NCBI GenBank assembly: GCA_947503285.1
Contig: CANNDD010000002.1
Coordinates: forward strand, 248,001 to 312,000
Length of the DNA: 64,000 nucleotides
Direction of reading: 5' to 3'
Source: an uncultured Croceitalea sp.
GTDB lineage: Bacteria > Bacteroidota > Bacteroidia > Flavobacteriales > Flavobacteriaceae
In this document: positions 18,787 to 28,421 of the stretch, piece by piece
How positions within the stretch are numbered: the first letter of the stretch is position 1
Layout of the letters: each line of letters starts with the position of its first letter
Position numbers and translations under genes: made by a program
Notes under the pieces: model-generated
Told to the model about the DNA's origin: nothing
Databases searched by the model: none
The model's input: only the letters and a program-made list of their open reading frames with translations

Positions 18787-19818
18787 CTACTTTTTAAACT
18801 TTAGCACTTCAGAACGCCCTTTTTTAAAAATTTTGTTGCTTGCATGCTTTCCTTTTCTAAGTCTTTTCTGTTCTTCAAAGGGCAATGCATTTATTTCTTT
18901 GCAACTATCAGAGCAACAGTCGTTCATGACTTCTGCACAGTCGGCACATTGAATGAACAATAGGTGACATGCCTCATTGGCACAGTTCACATGGGTATCA
19001 CAAGGCTTGCCACATTGATGGCAATTAGCAATCACATCATTGGATATCCTTTCACTGCGCCTATGGTCAAAAACGAAGTTCTTTCCCATGAACTTATTCT
19101 CCAATTGTTCGGCTTTTACTTGTCTTGTGTACTCAATGATGCCCCCTTCCAACTGATATACGTTCTTAAACCCTTTGTGTTTATAGTAAGCACTTGCCTT
19201 TTCACAGCGAATGCCACCGGTGCAATACATGACCAGTTTTTTATCTTCTTTATTATCGGCCAAATCAGCCTCAATAATATCCAAAGAATCTCGAAAGGTA
19301 TCGACATCAGGGGTGATGGCATTTTTAAAATGGCCTATTTCACTTTCATAATGGTTACGCATGTCGACCAGCACCGTATCGGGGTCTTCAATCAGTTCGT
19401 TAAAACGCGTTGCATCTACATGGATGCCCTTATCCGTGACATCGAAGGTTTCATCATTCAATCCGTCGGCAACAATCTTATCACGCACCTTTACCTTTAA
19501 TTTTAGAAACGATTTATTGTCTTGTTCAATAGCAATATTCAACCTCACATTTTCTAAGAATGAAATGCTGTCCAAATGTGCCTTGAAAACCCCAAAACTT
19601 TCTGCCGGAACCGATAATTGTGCGTTTATCCCCTCATGGGCAATATAGATCCTACCTAAGACATCGAGCTCATTCCAATGGATAAAGAGATGATTTCGAA
19701 ATATCTGGGTATTCTTAATATGCGCATATTTGTAGAAAGAGATGGTAAGCCTTTCTTTTCCGGCCTCCTCAATCAATTGTTCCCTTTCTTTCGCACTTAG
19801 TGTATTGTACAGTTGCAT
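18787..19818 (-). CDS. trhO: tRNA uridine hydroxylase TrhO (rhodanese domain)
   Basis: A 343-residue protein of the YceA/TrhO family that makes 5-hydroxyuridine at tRNA wobble position 34 in an oxygen-dependent way. After an N-terminal acylphosphatase-like domain, the rhodanese domain carries the active Cys in MYCTGGIRCEKA. A Cys-rich zinc-ribbon-like region follows (CHQCGKPC, CADCAEV, CCSDSC). The C-terminus is basic. It is transcribed alone. Confidence 0.9.
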   Translation of the reverse strand: MQLYNTLSAKEREQLIEEAGKERLTISFYKYAHIKNTQIFRNHLFIHWNELDVLGRIYIAHEGINAQLSVPAESFGVFKAHLDSISFLENVRLNIAIEQDNKSFLKLKVKVRDKIVADGLNDETFDVTDKGIHVDATRFNELIEDPDTVLVDMRNHYESEIGHFKNAITPDVDTFRDSLDIIEADLADNKEDKKLVMYCTGGIRCEKASAYYKHKGFKNVYQLEGGIIEYTRQVKAEQLENKFMGKNFVFDHRRSERISNDVIANCHQCGKPCDTHVNCANEACHLLFIQCADCAEVMNDCCSDSCKEINALPFEEQKRLRKGKHASNKIFKKGRSEVLKFKK

Positions 19819-19880
19819 GCTATACCAATAATTTAAGTTAAAGAAGTGTATTTAATATGGCAAAAATAGGGATTAAAATA

Positions 19881-19910
19881 AAAAGGCATCCTTGGGGAAG
19901 GATGCCTTTT
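19881..19910. terminator. Strong hairpin between trhO and recA
   Basis: AAAAGGCATCCTT (19881-19893) and AAGGATGCCTTTT (19898-19910) form a perfect 13-bp stem with a GGGG loop. On the minus strand it is followed by TTTTATTTTAA, which fits rho-independent termination. It lies upstream of both divergent genes, so any transcript it ends would start between here and recA. Confidence 0.65.
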
Positions 19911-19957
19911 GACCACTATCTTTCTTTTTCATAGATAAAAAGTCTTTTGTAGTGGTC
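19911..19957 (-). ncRNA. Candidate short structured RNA upstream of recA
   Basis: GACCACTA (19911-19918) pairs perfectly with TAGTGGTC (19950-19957) around a 31-nt loop, directly abutting the 13-bp terminator hairpin at 19881-19910. Read on the minus strand this is a stem-loop followed by a terminator, the usual layout of a small RNA 3' end. A 19-codon ORF inside it reads through the terminator and is probably chance. Strand and transcription are unproven. Confidence 0.3.
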
Positions 19958-19984
19958 TTACAAACTTCACATAAAGTCTTACAT

Positions 19985-19992
19985 TATATTTG
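19985..19992 (+). promoter_or_regulatory. recA -7 promoter element
   Basis: TATATTTG fits the Bacteroidota TAnnTTTG element. A good TTG at the -33 position is not seen. Transcription would begin near 20000, leaving about a 90-nt recA leader. No LexA box was recognised by eye. Confidence 0.5.
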
Positions 19993-20089
19993 AATTAGGC
20001 CCTAAAGAGATGTCGATTATTTTAAATGGTTGCGTTGGTATCCATAAATGCCAAAGAAGTGGTAATTTAGTCGTCAAATTTTTTTAATC

Positions 20090-21097
20090 ATGGGCAACGA
20101 GAACGAGGCAAAATTAAAAGCGTTAAAACTTACTTTAGATAAATTGGATAAAACCTATGGCAAGGGCACCGTAATGAAAATGGGTGACAGTGTCGTTGAA
20201 GATGTTGAGGTCATTTCTTCGGGATCTTTAGGTTTGGATATTGCTTTAGGCGTTGGTGGCTACCCACGGGGCAGGGTAATTGAGATATATGGCCCTGAAT
20301 CGTCTGGTAAGACCACCTTGACCCTTCATGCCATTGCTGAGGCACAAAAGAACGGTGGCATTGCGGCTTTTATTGATGCCGAGCATGCTTTTGACCGCTT
20401 TTATGCCGAGAAACTAGGGGTTGATATTGATAATTTGATCATTTCGCAACCAGATAATGGGGAACAGGCCCTTGAAATAGCGGATAACCTCATTAGGTCA
20501 GGTGCCATAGACATTGTTATTGTAGATTCGGTTGCCGCACTTACCCCGAAGAGTGAGATTGAAGGTGAAATGGGTGATTCTAAAATGGGGCTGCACGCCC
20601 GATTGATGTCACAAGCACTTCGTAAATTGACGGGATCTATCAGTAAGACCAATTGTACCGTAATTTTCATCAACCAGCTACGTGAAAAAATTGGGGTTAT
20701 GTTTGGTAATCCAGAAACAACAACAGGTGGTAATGCCCTAAAATTCTATGCATCCGTTCGACTTGATATCAGAAGATCTACCCAAATCAAGAATACCGAT
20801 GGCAATGTTCAAGGGAACAAAACCCGGGTCAAAGTCGTAAAGAACAAAGTTGCCCCACCTTTCAGAACAGCAGAATTTGATATCATGTATGGTGAGGGCA
20901 TTTCGAAAGTAGGTGAGGTTCTTGACCTTGGGGTGGCCTATGAAATCGTTAAAAAGAGTGGTTCGTGGTTCAGTTATGGCGACACCAAATTAGGGCAGGG
21001 TCGAGATGCGGTCAAGAGCCTACTAGAAGACAATCCGGAGTTATCTGAAGAGCTTGAGGCTAAAATCAGAGAGGCCATTAGTGCCGTAAATGATTGA
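20090..21097 (+). CDS. recA: Recombinase RecA
   Basis: A 335-residue ATPase that pairs homologous DNA and activates the SOS-type response. The Walker A motif GPESSGKTT is at residues 68-76. [22 protein letters not shown] and the L2-region [14 protein letters not shown] follow. The length is typical. It is a single gene with a long leader. Confidence 0.98.
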   Translation: MGNENEAKLKALKLTLDKLDKTYGKGTVMKMGDSVVEDVEVISSGSLGLDIALGVGGYPRGRVIEIYGPESSGKTTLTLHAIAEAQKNGGIAAFIDAEHAFDRFYAEKLGVDIDNLIISQPDNGEQALEIADNLIRSGAIDIVIVDSVAALTPKSEIEGEMGDSKMGLHARLMSQALRKLTGSISKTNCTVIFINQLREKIGVMFGNPETTTGGNALKFYASVRLDIRRSTQIKNTDGNVQGNKTRVKVVKNKVAPPFRTAEFDIMYGEGISKVGEVLDLGVAYEIVKKSGSWFSYGDTKLGQGRDAVKSLLEDNPELSEELEAKIREAISAVND

Positions 21098-21180
21098 TTT
21101 TTGTCGATTTGTACCTGTCCATATCCTAGAAACGCAACCTAAGCGTTTTATATACATCTAATAACCAAGTATAAAAGGTT

Positions 21181-21609
21181 ATGAAAAGGACAATTGTATT
21201 GTTTTTAGGAATGACTATGTTGTTTTGCCTCAGCGGCTGCGATATAGATTCTGATGAAAATTTCCAATTTGTGATTCTTGAAGTGGTTTCCGCTACAATG
21301 CCAGAGGTCTTTAATCAAAATAAGCCCCATAACATAGAAGTTGTGTTTAGAAGGCCCGATACCTGTACCTTCTTTTCCAACTTTGATGTGGAAAGTGACA
21401 ATGCCAATGCACGAAGTATCATTGCCATAGGGTCTTTGTTGACCGAATCTGACTGTACGGATACGAATGATGAGGTAACTGCCCAATTTGAATTCACGGC
21501 TTTGGAAATTGGCGCGTACACTTTCCGGTTTTATGCAGGTGAAACCTTGGAAGGAGAACCGGAATATATCGAATATGTAGTTCCGGTTAAGCCAGAAGGG
21601 CTGAACTAA
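21181..21609 (+). CDS. Small lipoprotein upstream of an ECF sigma gene
   Basis: A 142-residue lipoprotein with signal MKRTIVLFLGMTMLFCLSGC. The mature part is acidic and predicted mainly beta, with three further cysteines. No known family was recognised. It lies 32 bp before the sigma factor gene on the same strand and may be cotranscribed with it. Confidence 0.65.
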   Translation: MKRTIVLFLGMTMLFCLSGCDIDSDENFQFVILEVVSATMPEVFNQNKPHNIEVVFRRPDTCTFFSNFDVESDNANARSIIAIGSLLTESDCTDTNDEVTAQFEFTALEIGAYTFRFYAGETLEGEPEYIEYVVPVKPEGLN

Positions 21610-21641
21610 TCTTTAATACTTTTTTAATCTGACCAACTATT

Positions 21642-22172
21642 TTGAGTCTTGAAGAACTCATAGCTAATTGTAAAAAAGGAAGGCGAAAGGCCCAAGAAGA
21701 ACTCTATCGCAGGTATTCAAGTATACTGTTCGGTATTTGTTTAAAGTATTCTCGCAATAAAACCGAGGCAGAAGACAACCTTCATGATAGTTTTATGACG
21801 ATTTATGATAAAATTGGGCAATACAATTTTAAAGGTTCTTTTGAAGGATGGATGAAAAGGATTACCGTTAACACGGTTTTGCAGAAATATAGAAAAGAGC
21901 GCCATTTAGATGTGGTCTCTGAAAATTTCGGGGAGGTTGAGGATATTGAAACTGCCCATACCGACATAAGTTTGGCGACACTTTTGAGGTATATTCAAGA
22001 GCTTCCGAATAAATATAGGCTCACGTTCAACCTTTATGTTATGGATGGTCACTCGCATAAGGAAATCAGCGAAATGTTGGGCACTTCAACCGGTACATCA
22101 AAATCAAACCTAGCTCGGGCACGGATGATTTTGAAAGAAAAGATAGAAAAGGAAAATATAAATATTGCTTAA
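21642..22172 (+). CDS. ECF-type RNA polymerase sigma factor
   Basis: A 176-residue sigma-70 family protein. Region 2 shows EELYRRYSSILFGICLKY and the DNLHDSFMTIYDKI stretch. Region 4 has MDGHSHKEISEMLGTSTGTSKSNLARAR. The start is a TTG at 21642. The downstream gene encodes an anti-sigma-like membrane protein 10 bp later, so the pair probably forms one regulatory unit. Confidence 0.9.
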   Translation: MSLEELIANCKKGRRKAQEELYRRYSSILFGICLKYSRNKTEAEDNLHDSFMTIYDKIGQYNFKGSFEGWMKRITVNTVLQKYRKERHLDVVSENFGEVEDIETAHTDISLATLLRYIQELPNKYRLTFNLYVMDGHSHKEISEMLGTSTGTSKSNLARARMILKEKIEKENINIA

Positions 22173-22182
22173 GTGATTAAGT

Positions 22183-23748
22183 ATGGAAAAAAAGAATTTA
22201 GATAAACTGTTTCAAGAAAAGCTCTCAAGCTTTTCGGAGGCCCCAGAAGAAAGAGTCTGGGATTCCATCGAGGCTTCTTTAGACAAGAAAAAGAAGTCGA
22301 GAATCGTACCTATTTGGTGGAAATTAGGTGGAGTGGCCGCACTTTTGGCAGTGTTGTTCCTCGTATTCAATCCTTTAAAAACGGATTCTAATAGCAGTGG
22401 TACAAAAATTACGAACGTTGAAGATCCTACGAATTTAGATAATCAGACGAATGACTCCCTAAACATGAATCCCTATGTTACCATAGATAAAAACGGCGAG
22501 ACCATTCAGGTGACCGAAGTAGATTCAAATACGGGCAATGTAAGTGACCCACAGCAAAAGATTATTGACGATTTACCCTCAACCAAAGGGGATAAACGTA
22601 ATCTTGACCAAGGGGCAGAACGTATTACAGCCAATCAACTTGCTAAAAACGATGCCGATTCAGAAAGCAAAGAAAAGAATAAGGCCAAGTCAACTTTAAA
22701 AATTTATGCTACCAATAAAACGGAAGCTATAGTTCTAACTAATCCTAAAAAAGACCCTAGTGGCCTCGATCGCAAAAAAGAGACCATCGAAAATAATGCC
22801 ATTGCCATCAACGGAAAGAATCAAAAATCAAATGGCATTGGTGCTAAAGAAAAAGAAGGCAAAAGCATTAACAAGGATCCTGAACTACCCCTTTTGAAAC
22901 AAGAAGAAGCCATTACGGCTGTAGAAGAAAATCAAAAAGGGAAAAAATCCATATTTGACGCCATAGAAGAGCTCGAAACAAACGACAAAGAGCAACCCAA
23001 AGAAAGTCAAGCCAACAGATGGGCAATGGGGCCTTCGGTAGCACCCGTATACTTTGATGCCGTCGGCCAAGGATCGCCTATACACTCCAACTTTGCGCGT
23101 AACTCTAAATCGGGCAACCTAAATCTAAGTTATGGCCTTACCGTCTCATACGACATCAGCAAAAAACTAAGCGTTCGTTCAGGGGTACATATGGTTGACT
23201 ATGGCTACGATACCAATGAAGTCGTTTTCTCTTCTTCTTTGACAGCATCAACAAACGAGTTAATCGATAATATCAATTATTCGACTGCCTCAAGAAGCTT
23301 GGTGGTAGAGAGCAAATCGACTAGCAACACATTTGCCAACGACAGCCCTACCGCTGTTTCAGAGTTTAGCGGCATCTCTAATTCCTTTGAAGGCAGTATG
23401 GTACAACAGATGGGGTATTTAGAAGTACCCTTTGAACTGAATTACGCATTATTGGATAAAAAGGTCGGGGTGAATATTATTGGTGGTGTAAGTTCGTTGT
23501 TTCTAATCGACAATTCTGTTTCCCTGGTATCAGATGGACTAGTAACCGATGTAGGGGAGGCAAATAATATTAATGACGTGAACTTCAGTACAAATATTGG
23601 TTTGGGATTCAACTACGAATTTGCGCCAAATTTGCAATTAAACCTTGAACCGATCTTCAAATACCAGCTGAATACCTTTTCAGAAACCGCTGGCCAGTTC
23701 AGACCTTATACTTTAGGTATTTACAGCGGCATTAGTTTTAAGTTCTAA
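22183..23748 (+). CDS. Anti-sigma-like N-terminus fused to outer-membrane barrel-like domain
   Basis: A 521-residue protein in three parts. Residues 1-45 form a charged cytoplasmic-type segment with WDSIEASL, as in flavobacterial anti-sigma proteins. A single membrane helix follows at about 48-61. Then come a 230-residue low-complexity linker rich in Asn, Lys and Asp, and a C-terminal domain (about 280-521) resembling outer-membrane beta-barrel proteins and ending in Phe (ISFKF). A barrel needs the outer membrane while the N-terminus needs the cytoplasm, so the topology is puzzling. It probably regulates the sigma factor encoded 10 bp upstream. Confidence 0.7.
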   Translation: MEKKNLDKLFQEKLSSFSEAPEERVWDSIEASLDKKKKSRIVPIWWKLGGVAALLAVLFLVFNPLKTDSNSSGTKITNVEDPTNLDNQTNDSLNMNPYVTIDKNGETIQVTEVDSNTGNVSDPQQKIIDDLPSTKGDKRNLDQGAERITANQLAKNDADSESKEKNKAKSTLKIYATNKTEAIVLTNPKKDPSGLDRKKETIENNAIAINGKNQKSNGIGAKEKEGKSINKDPELPLLKQEEAITAVEENQKGKKSIFDAIEELETNDKEQPKESQANRWAMGPSVAPVYFDAVGQGSPIHSNFARNSKSGNLNLSYGLTVSYDISKKLSVRSGVHMVDYGYDTNEVVFSSSLTASTNELIDNINYSTASRSLVVESKSTSNTFANDSPTAVSEFSGISNSFEGSMVQQMGYLEVPFELNYALLDKKVGVNIIGGVSSLFLIDNSVSLVSDGLVTDVGEANNINDVNFSTNIGLGFNYEFAPNLQLNLEPIFKYQLNTFSETAGQFRPYTLGIYSGISFKF

Positions 23749-23810
23749 ATTTTCGCAATGTTATTTGAACGCTAGTGTTCAATCATTAGAAAATAATAAA
23801 GGGTTGTGGT

Positions 23811-24560
23811 CTAAGCGTTGCGTTTATCCTCTTTTAAGTCATGAAGAATTAAGTTCCTTACCTCTTCACGCAATATTGAGGTACTTTCTGATTTCAACAG
23901 GTCGGTATTGAAGAAATTATGGACCTTGACCCTTAAAGTACCAGGATTCCCACTAAAAAATGACCATGAAAAACGTTTTTTGCAATCGTAAAACGTCATT
24001 GGAACGACCGGTATATTATGAGCGATGGCCATTCTAAAAGCCCCGTCTTTAAAGCTGTCGAGCACTATTTCTTCGTCAGGAACACCTCCTTCAGGAAAAA
24101 TGCAGATACTTAAGTGTTGTTTTAAGCGGTTTTGCACACTGCGATAAACCGCTATTCTACTTTTAGGATCTTTTCTATCTACCAAAATACATACCCGTTT
24201 GTAGAAAAACCCAAATAGCGGAATCGTGGCCAATTCTTTTTTTCCCACAAAAACAAAGGGATTTTTGCTAATATAAAGCATCAACATAATATCCAACATA
24301 CTCGTATGATTGGCGACCAACATGTAACTTTTATCTTTTTGCAAATGCTGTTGCCAAACTATTTTAGGTGGACAGCCCATTCCAAAAAGTATTGGTTTGG
24401 CCCATAGGTTCCTTGCCAGCCAAAAAAACTGGTGGTATGTTTTTTTTGATAGCGTAGTCGCTACCAAAAATGGCAAAAACACGATAATCGGAAGGGCGAC
24501 CAATAGGTAAAACCAGACCCTGTATAGTGTGAAACCAATATTCTTGACAAATCGTAGCAC
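23811..24560 (-). CDS. plsC: 1-acyl-sn-glycerol-3-phosphate acyltransferase
   Basis: A 249-residue membrane acyltransferase. The HX4D motif is in NHTSMLDI, and the glycerol-phosphate-binding motif is FPEGGVPDE. Hydrophobic helices near residues 10-35 anchor it in the inner membrane. It makes phosphatidic acid. The start codon is GTG at 24560. It is divergent from trpS. Confidence 0.88.
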   Translation of the reverse strand: MLRFVKNIGFTLYRVWFYLLVALPIIVFLPFLVATTLSKKTYHQFFWLARNLWAKPILFGMGCPPKIVWQQHLQKDKSYMLVANHTSMLDIMLMLYISKNPFVFVGKKELATIPLFGFFYKRVCILVDRKDPKSRIAVYRSVQNRLKQHLSICIFPEGGVPDEEIVLDSFKDGAFRMAIAHNIPVVPMTFYDCKKRFSWSFFSGNPGTLRVKVHNFFNTDLLKSESTSILREEVRNLILHDLKEDKRNA

Positions 24561-24656
24561 TTTTCAAAAGTAGAATTTTCAAAAAACAACGGTATCAAAT
24601 TACCTTTCTTTTTTAATAAAATCTGGATTGTTACATTTACGGTCGAAAACAAGTTT

Positions 24657-25625
24657 ATGGCAAGGATCTTAACGGGTATTCAAAGTACTGGAGTACCGCA
24701 TTTGGGTAATATTTTAGGAGCTATTGTTCCGGCCATCGAAATGGCAAAAGACGTTGATAATGAGTCTTTTCTCTTTATTGCAGACATGCATTCCCTAACC
24801 CAGATAAAGAACGGTGAAGAATTGCGACAGAACACCTATGCCACTGCTGCAACATGGCTCGCTTTCGGATTGGATATCGAGAAAACCGTTTTCTACAGAC
24901 AAAGTGATGTTCCGCAGGTTACAGAGCTTGCATGGTACCTCAGCTGCTTTTTCCCGTACCAACGGTTGACATTGGCGCATTCTTTTAAAGATAAAGCCGA
25001 CAGGTTGGAAGACGTGAATGCCGGTCTTTTTAGCTACCCCATGCTAATGGCTGCGGACATCTTGCTTTATGATGCCGAAATAGTCCCCGTTGGCAAAGAC
25101 CAGTCACAGCATTTAGAGATGACCCGTGACGTAGCTTCAAGGTTCCATCATGTTTTTGGGGAGACTTTTGTGATACCCGAGACCAAATTACAGGAAAACA
25201 CCATGTACGTACCTGGCACGGACGGTGCAAAAATGAGCAAAAGCAAGGGCAATATTATCAACCTTTTTCAGCCCGATAAAAAACTGCGAAAACAGCTTAT
25301 GGGGATAGTTACCGATAGCACCCCTATGGAAGATCCAAAAGATCCTACCAACGATAATGTATTTGCCCTATTTAAATTACTGGCGCCACAAGAGGAAATT
25401 GAGGCCATGAGTGCCAATTATCTGGCTGGTAATTACGGTTATGGCCATGCCAAGCAAGAACTTTTTGAGGCTATCATCGAGAAATTTAAAGAACCTCGTG
25501 AAAAGTTTGAATATTACATGAACAACTTAAATGAGGTTGACGAAGCTTTGGCCAAAGGAGCTAGAAAAGCGTCAAAAGTTGCTGATGGAGTGTTAACAAG
25601 GGTGAGGGCGAAAGTGGGATACTAA
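24657..25625 (+). CDS. trpS: Tryptophan-tRNA ligase
   Basis: A 322-residue class I aminoacyl-tRNA synthetase. The HIGH motif appears as PHLGN near residue 15, and the KMSKS loop is GAKMSKSKGN near residue 195. The length is typical of bacterial TrpRS. It is a single gene on the plus strand. Confidence 0.97.
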   Translation: MARILTGIQSTGVPHLGNILGAIVPAIEMAKDVDNESFLFIADMHSLTQIKNGEELRQNTYATAATWLAFGLDIEKTVFYRQSDVPQVTELAWYLSCFFPYQRLTLAHSFKDKADRLEDVNAGLFSYPMLMAADILLYDAEIVPVGKDQSQHLEMTRDVASRFHHVFGETFVIPETKLQENTMYVPGTDGAKMSKSKGNIINLFQPDKKLRKQLMGIVTDSTPMEDPKDPTNDNVFALFKLLAPQEEIEAMSANYLAGNYGYGHAKQELFEAIIEKFKEPREKFEYYMNNLNEVDEALAKGARKASKVADGVLTRVRAKVGY

Positions 25626-26201
25626 GCCTCCCCCAACCCCTCCAATGGAGGGGAGTTAGTTTGGTTCTGCTATCCCTAATACTAAGGTAATATGATTGTA
25701 ACTGTTGGCATATGATCGGTTGCAAAGAGAATTACAACTTTTTATGAGGGACTACCTATTTGTTTCTTTTCTAGCCAATGCAAAAACGAAATTAGTAGTA
25801 ACCATTCATTGCGGAAGCTTGTTAAAAGAAATGAACAAATGAAAAAACATCTTTCCCGCAGGAATTTTTGCCCTACAAAACGAGTTTATAGGCTAACTAA
25901 CAATCTTAAAAACATCATTTACCTTTAGTCCTTTAAATACAACCGTTCTTCGGACACTGAACACAGGGCGTAAACTACTTCAAAAAAGGCTATTTTCATC
26001 TTTTGTCCGGTATGCAGTAGGTCATCGATTCAAATAAAATAATTCACCACTACGGAAAGCTTGGGTTTTACACGAAATTACCGTTCCAGTAAAAAGTAGG
26101 CCGATGAATAGTACCAATATACCGTCTAAAATACCCCAAATGCAGAATACCCGTTCTGTCTTAGGGTTCTTCGATAATCGGTTATACAATGACCCACAAA
26201 T
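25626..26201. other. Intergenic region, about 575 bp
   Basis: Between the convergent ends of trpS and dprA. The only structure seen is a C/G-rich palindrome just after trpS. No ORF with family features, tRNA or repeat array was found. It may hold decayed sequence. Confidence 0.5.
25637..25653. repeat. GC-rich intergenic palindrome after trpS
   Basis: CCCCTCC (25637-25643) and GGAGGGG (25647-25653) form a perfect 7-bp stem with a 3-nt loop, within a longer C-rich then G-rich stretch. Such CCCCTCC/GGAGGGG palindromes recur between genes in many Flavobacteriaceae. It may also help end trpS transcription, though no T-run follows. Confidence 0.5.
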
Positions 26202-27305
26202 CTAAATTGCCTCGAACAACTTACCGGGCAACGGACGAATCACACCTTTCATCTCCATGTTCAATAAGGTTGCCGAAACTTTAAAAATGGGCAGATTACA
26301 TGCTAAAGCAACGGTGTCGAGTACTTGTTTGCCGTTTAACTGTAAGTAGGAGTAGATAGACTGTTCTGTGCTATCCAACTCAATAAAGAGCTGTTTTTGG
26401 TGGGGCTGTTTTTGCTTTTCATCGAATTGCCATCCCAATAAATACACCAAATCTGCGGCTGAAGTCAAGAGTTGTGCCTTCTGTTGTTTGATTAGATTAT
26501 TGCATCCCAAACTGTATTTGTCCGTAGCGCGGCCCGGTACCGCAAATACCTCACGATTATAACTATGGGCTATGTCGGCCGTAACCAAACTACCTCCTTT
26601 TTCAGCAGATTCAACTACTACGGTTGCCTCGCTCAAGCCAGCGATAATGCGGTTTCGCTTTAAAAAATTTTCCCTTTCGGGATTGCTGGTACTCCAGAAC
26701 TCCGTTAAAAACCCACCGTTAGCCTCAATATCGGCCACATATTTCTTATGGGCCTTCGGATAAATCTGATTCAGCCCATGGGCCAAGCAACCGATGGTCT
26801 GTAGGCCATGTTCCATGGCAGCCCGTTGAATCGCAATATCGACCCCGTAAGCGAAACCACTGATGATTATAGGATTTAAAGGAGCTATATCCGCTATGAA
26901 TTTTTCACAAAATGCCTGTCCATAACTGGTAATTTTTCTTGTACCGACTACACTTATTACTTTTCTGTCTTTAAGTTCGATATTACCCGATTGAAAAAGT
27001 AGGATCGGGCCATCAAAGCAATGCTTTAATTTACTGGGATACTTATCGTCAAGAAAATAGTGATAATCGATGGCATTAGCTTGTATAAACCGTAGCTCGG
27101 CTTCAGCGGCCTCTAGATATACTTTGGCGTGAAGTCCGCTTAAGGTAGCGGTACCAACCCCATCTATTTTGAGAAGATGTTGTTTTTTCTCTTGAAAAAT
27201 AGCCGTTGCGCTTCCACACCGTTCCAATAACTTTTTTGCGATCACATCCCCAATATTAGGAATTTGCTGTAATCGCAGTAAGGCTATTAGCTCATTTTCA
27301 GACAT
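26202..27305 (-). CDS. dprA: DNA-processing protein DprA
   Basis: A 367-residue protein that loads RecA on incoming single-stranded DNA during transformation. After an N-terminal helix-hairpin-helix-like region (IPNIGDVIAKKLL), the Rossmann-like domain has VVGTRKITSYG and SGFAYGVDIAIQRAAM, with GCLAHGLNQIYPKAH. A C-terminal winged-helix (DML1-like) domain ends the protein. It is divergent from the HU/SPOR gene. Confidence 0.94.
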   Translation of the reverse strand: MSENELIALLRLQQIPNIGDVIAKKLLERCGSATAIFQEKKQHLLKIDGVGTATLSGLHAKVYLEAAEAELRFIQANAIDYHYFLDDKYPSKLKHCFDGPILLFQSGNIELKDRKVISVVGTRKITSYGQAFCEKFIADIAPLNPIIISGFAYGVDIAIQRAAMEHGLQTIGCLAHGLNQIYPKAHKKYVADIEANGGFLTEFWSTSNPERENFLKRNRIIAGLSEATVVVESAEKGGSLVTADIAHSYNREVFAVPGRATDKYSLGCNNLIKQQKAQLLTSAADLVYLLGWQFDEKQKQPHQKQLFIELDSTEQSIYSYLQLNGKQVLDTVALACNLPIFKVSATLLNMEMKGVIRPLPGKLFEAI

Positions 27306-27410
27306 GAAATCCTATACTTTAGTTTTCCACAAAATACACAAATTAGAATGTTAATAAAAAGTTATGCGCACTATTTTGTGATAGGTCAATTTTTGTAATA
27401 TTTGCCACCA

Positions 27411-28364
27411 ATGAGGGTGGAACACTATATAGAGGAATTATTGTATCGGTACAACTGTGTGGTCATGCCTGGTTTTGGGGCATTTCTGGCGCAAACCACT
27501 TCTGCCCGTATTGATTCGACAAGTAACACCCTATACCCGCCCACCAAAATCATCTCTTTCAACGAGCAACTTTCGAAAAATGATGGCCTTCTGGTGTCTT
27601 ACGTTTCGAAAGCGAAAAAGCTGTCTTATGAGGATATGCTCGAAGAAATCAGCGAGACCTCTATCAAATGGAAGGAGACCTTGGAAAAAGGTGAGGCAAT
27701 TGAATTGTTTGGCATTGGGAAACTAACCCTCAGCGCCGAACATAAAATTCAGTTCAAGCCTGAGGACAAAATAAACTACCTCACATCGTCTTTTGGATTG
27801 TCTCCATTTGGTTCAACGCCTATAGTAAGGGAAGAACTAAAAGAAGAGGTCGAAGCGATAGAAGAACGCGTACCCTTTATCATTACTCCAGAGAAAAGGG
27901 AAACATCAGTATATCGGCCTTTACTTAAAGTTGCCGCTATAGGTTTATTATTGTTTTCATTAGGTATCAGTTCGTATCAGTTTTACCTACAAAACCATAA
28001 AAAACAAGAGTTGGTACGGCAAACCGCTCAAGAAGAGGTCTCTAAGCATATACAAGAGGCCACCTTTTTTGATAGTGCACCCATGGAGCTACCGGCAATT
28101 GCATTGAACATTACTAAAACAGCGCCTTACAAGGGGCCTTTGCATCACGTTATCGCTGGGGCTTTTAGAATTAAGGACAATGCGGACAAAAAAGTGGCCC
28201 AACTAAAGCAAGAAGGTTATGATGCCCAGTATATTGGTTTGAATAAATTTGGATTGCATCAAGTCGCTTATTCCAGTTTCCCTGATAACAGAGAAGCGCT
28301 TCGCCTCTATCGGCAAATCAAACGTACCATTTCTACTGATGTTTGGATTCTTTCTGAGAAATAA
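27411..28364 (+). CDS. CCDC81-type HU domain plus SPOR domain membrane protein
   Basis: About 317 residues from the ATG at 27411, with a TTG at 27402 as an alternative. Residues 1-130 resemble the duplicated HU-like domain (MRVEHYIEELLYRYNCVVMPGFGAFL) found in Bacteroidota. One membrane helix follows at about 170-190. A C-terminal SPOR domain (HHVIAGAFRIKDNADKKVAQL) binds denuded peptidoglycan at division sites. It probably links the cytoplasmic face, perhaps DNA, to the septal cell wall. Confidence 0.82.
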   Translation: MRVEHYIEELLYRYNCVVMPGFGAFLAQTTSARIDSTSNTLYPPTKIISFNEQLSKNDGLLVSYVSKAKKLSYEDMLEEISETSIKWKETLEKGEAIELFGIGKLTLSAEHKIQFKPEDKINYLTSSFGLSPFGSTPIVREELKEEVEAIEERVPFIITPEKRETSVYRPLLKVAAIGLLLFSLGISSYQFYLQNHKKQELVRQTAQEEVSKHIQEATFFDSAPMELPAIALNITKTAPYKGPLHHVIAGAFRIKDNADKKVAQLKQEGYDAQYIGLNKFGLHQVAYSSFPDNREALRLYRQIKRTISTDVWILSEK

Positions 28365-28421
28365 CCCCACTTAATTCAAATCACAGCTACATCTTCAATA
28401 TCTTTCCACAAAATTCCTAAA

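Noticed and set aside
18964-19500. 178-codon plus-strand ORF
   Set aside because: Antisense to trhO, whose rhodanese and Cys-rich motifs are in the other frame.
19902-19940. 19-codon ORF over the hairpins before recA
   Set aside because: It would have to be translated through a strong terminator; likely chance.
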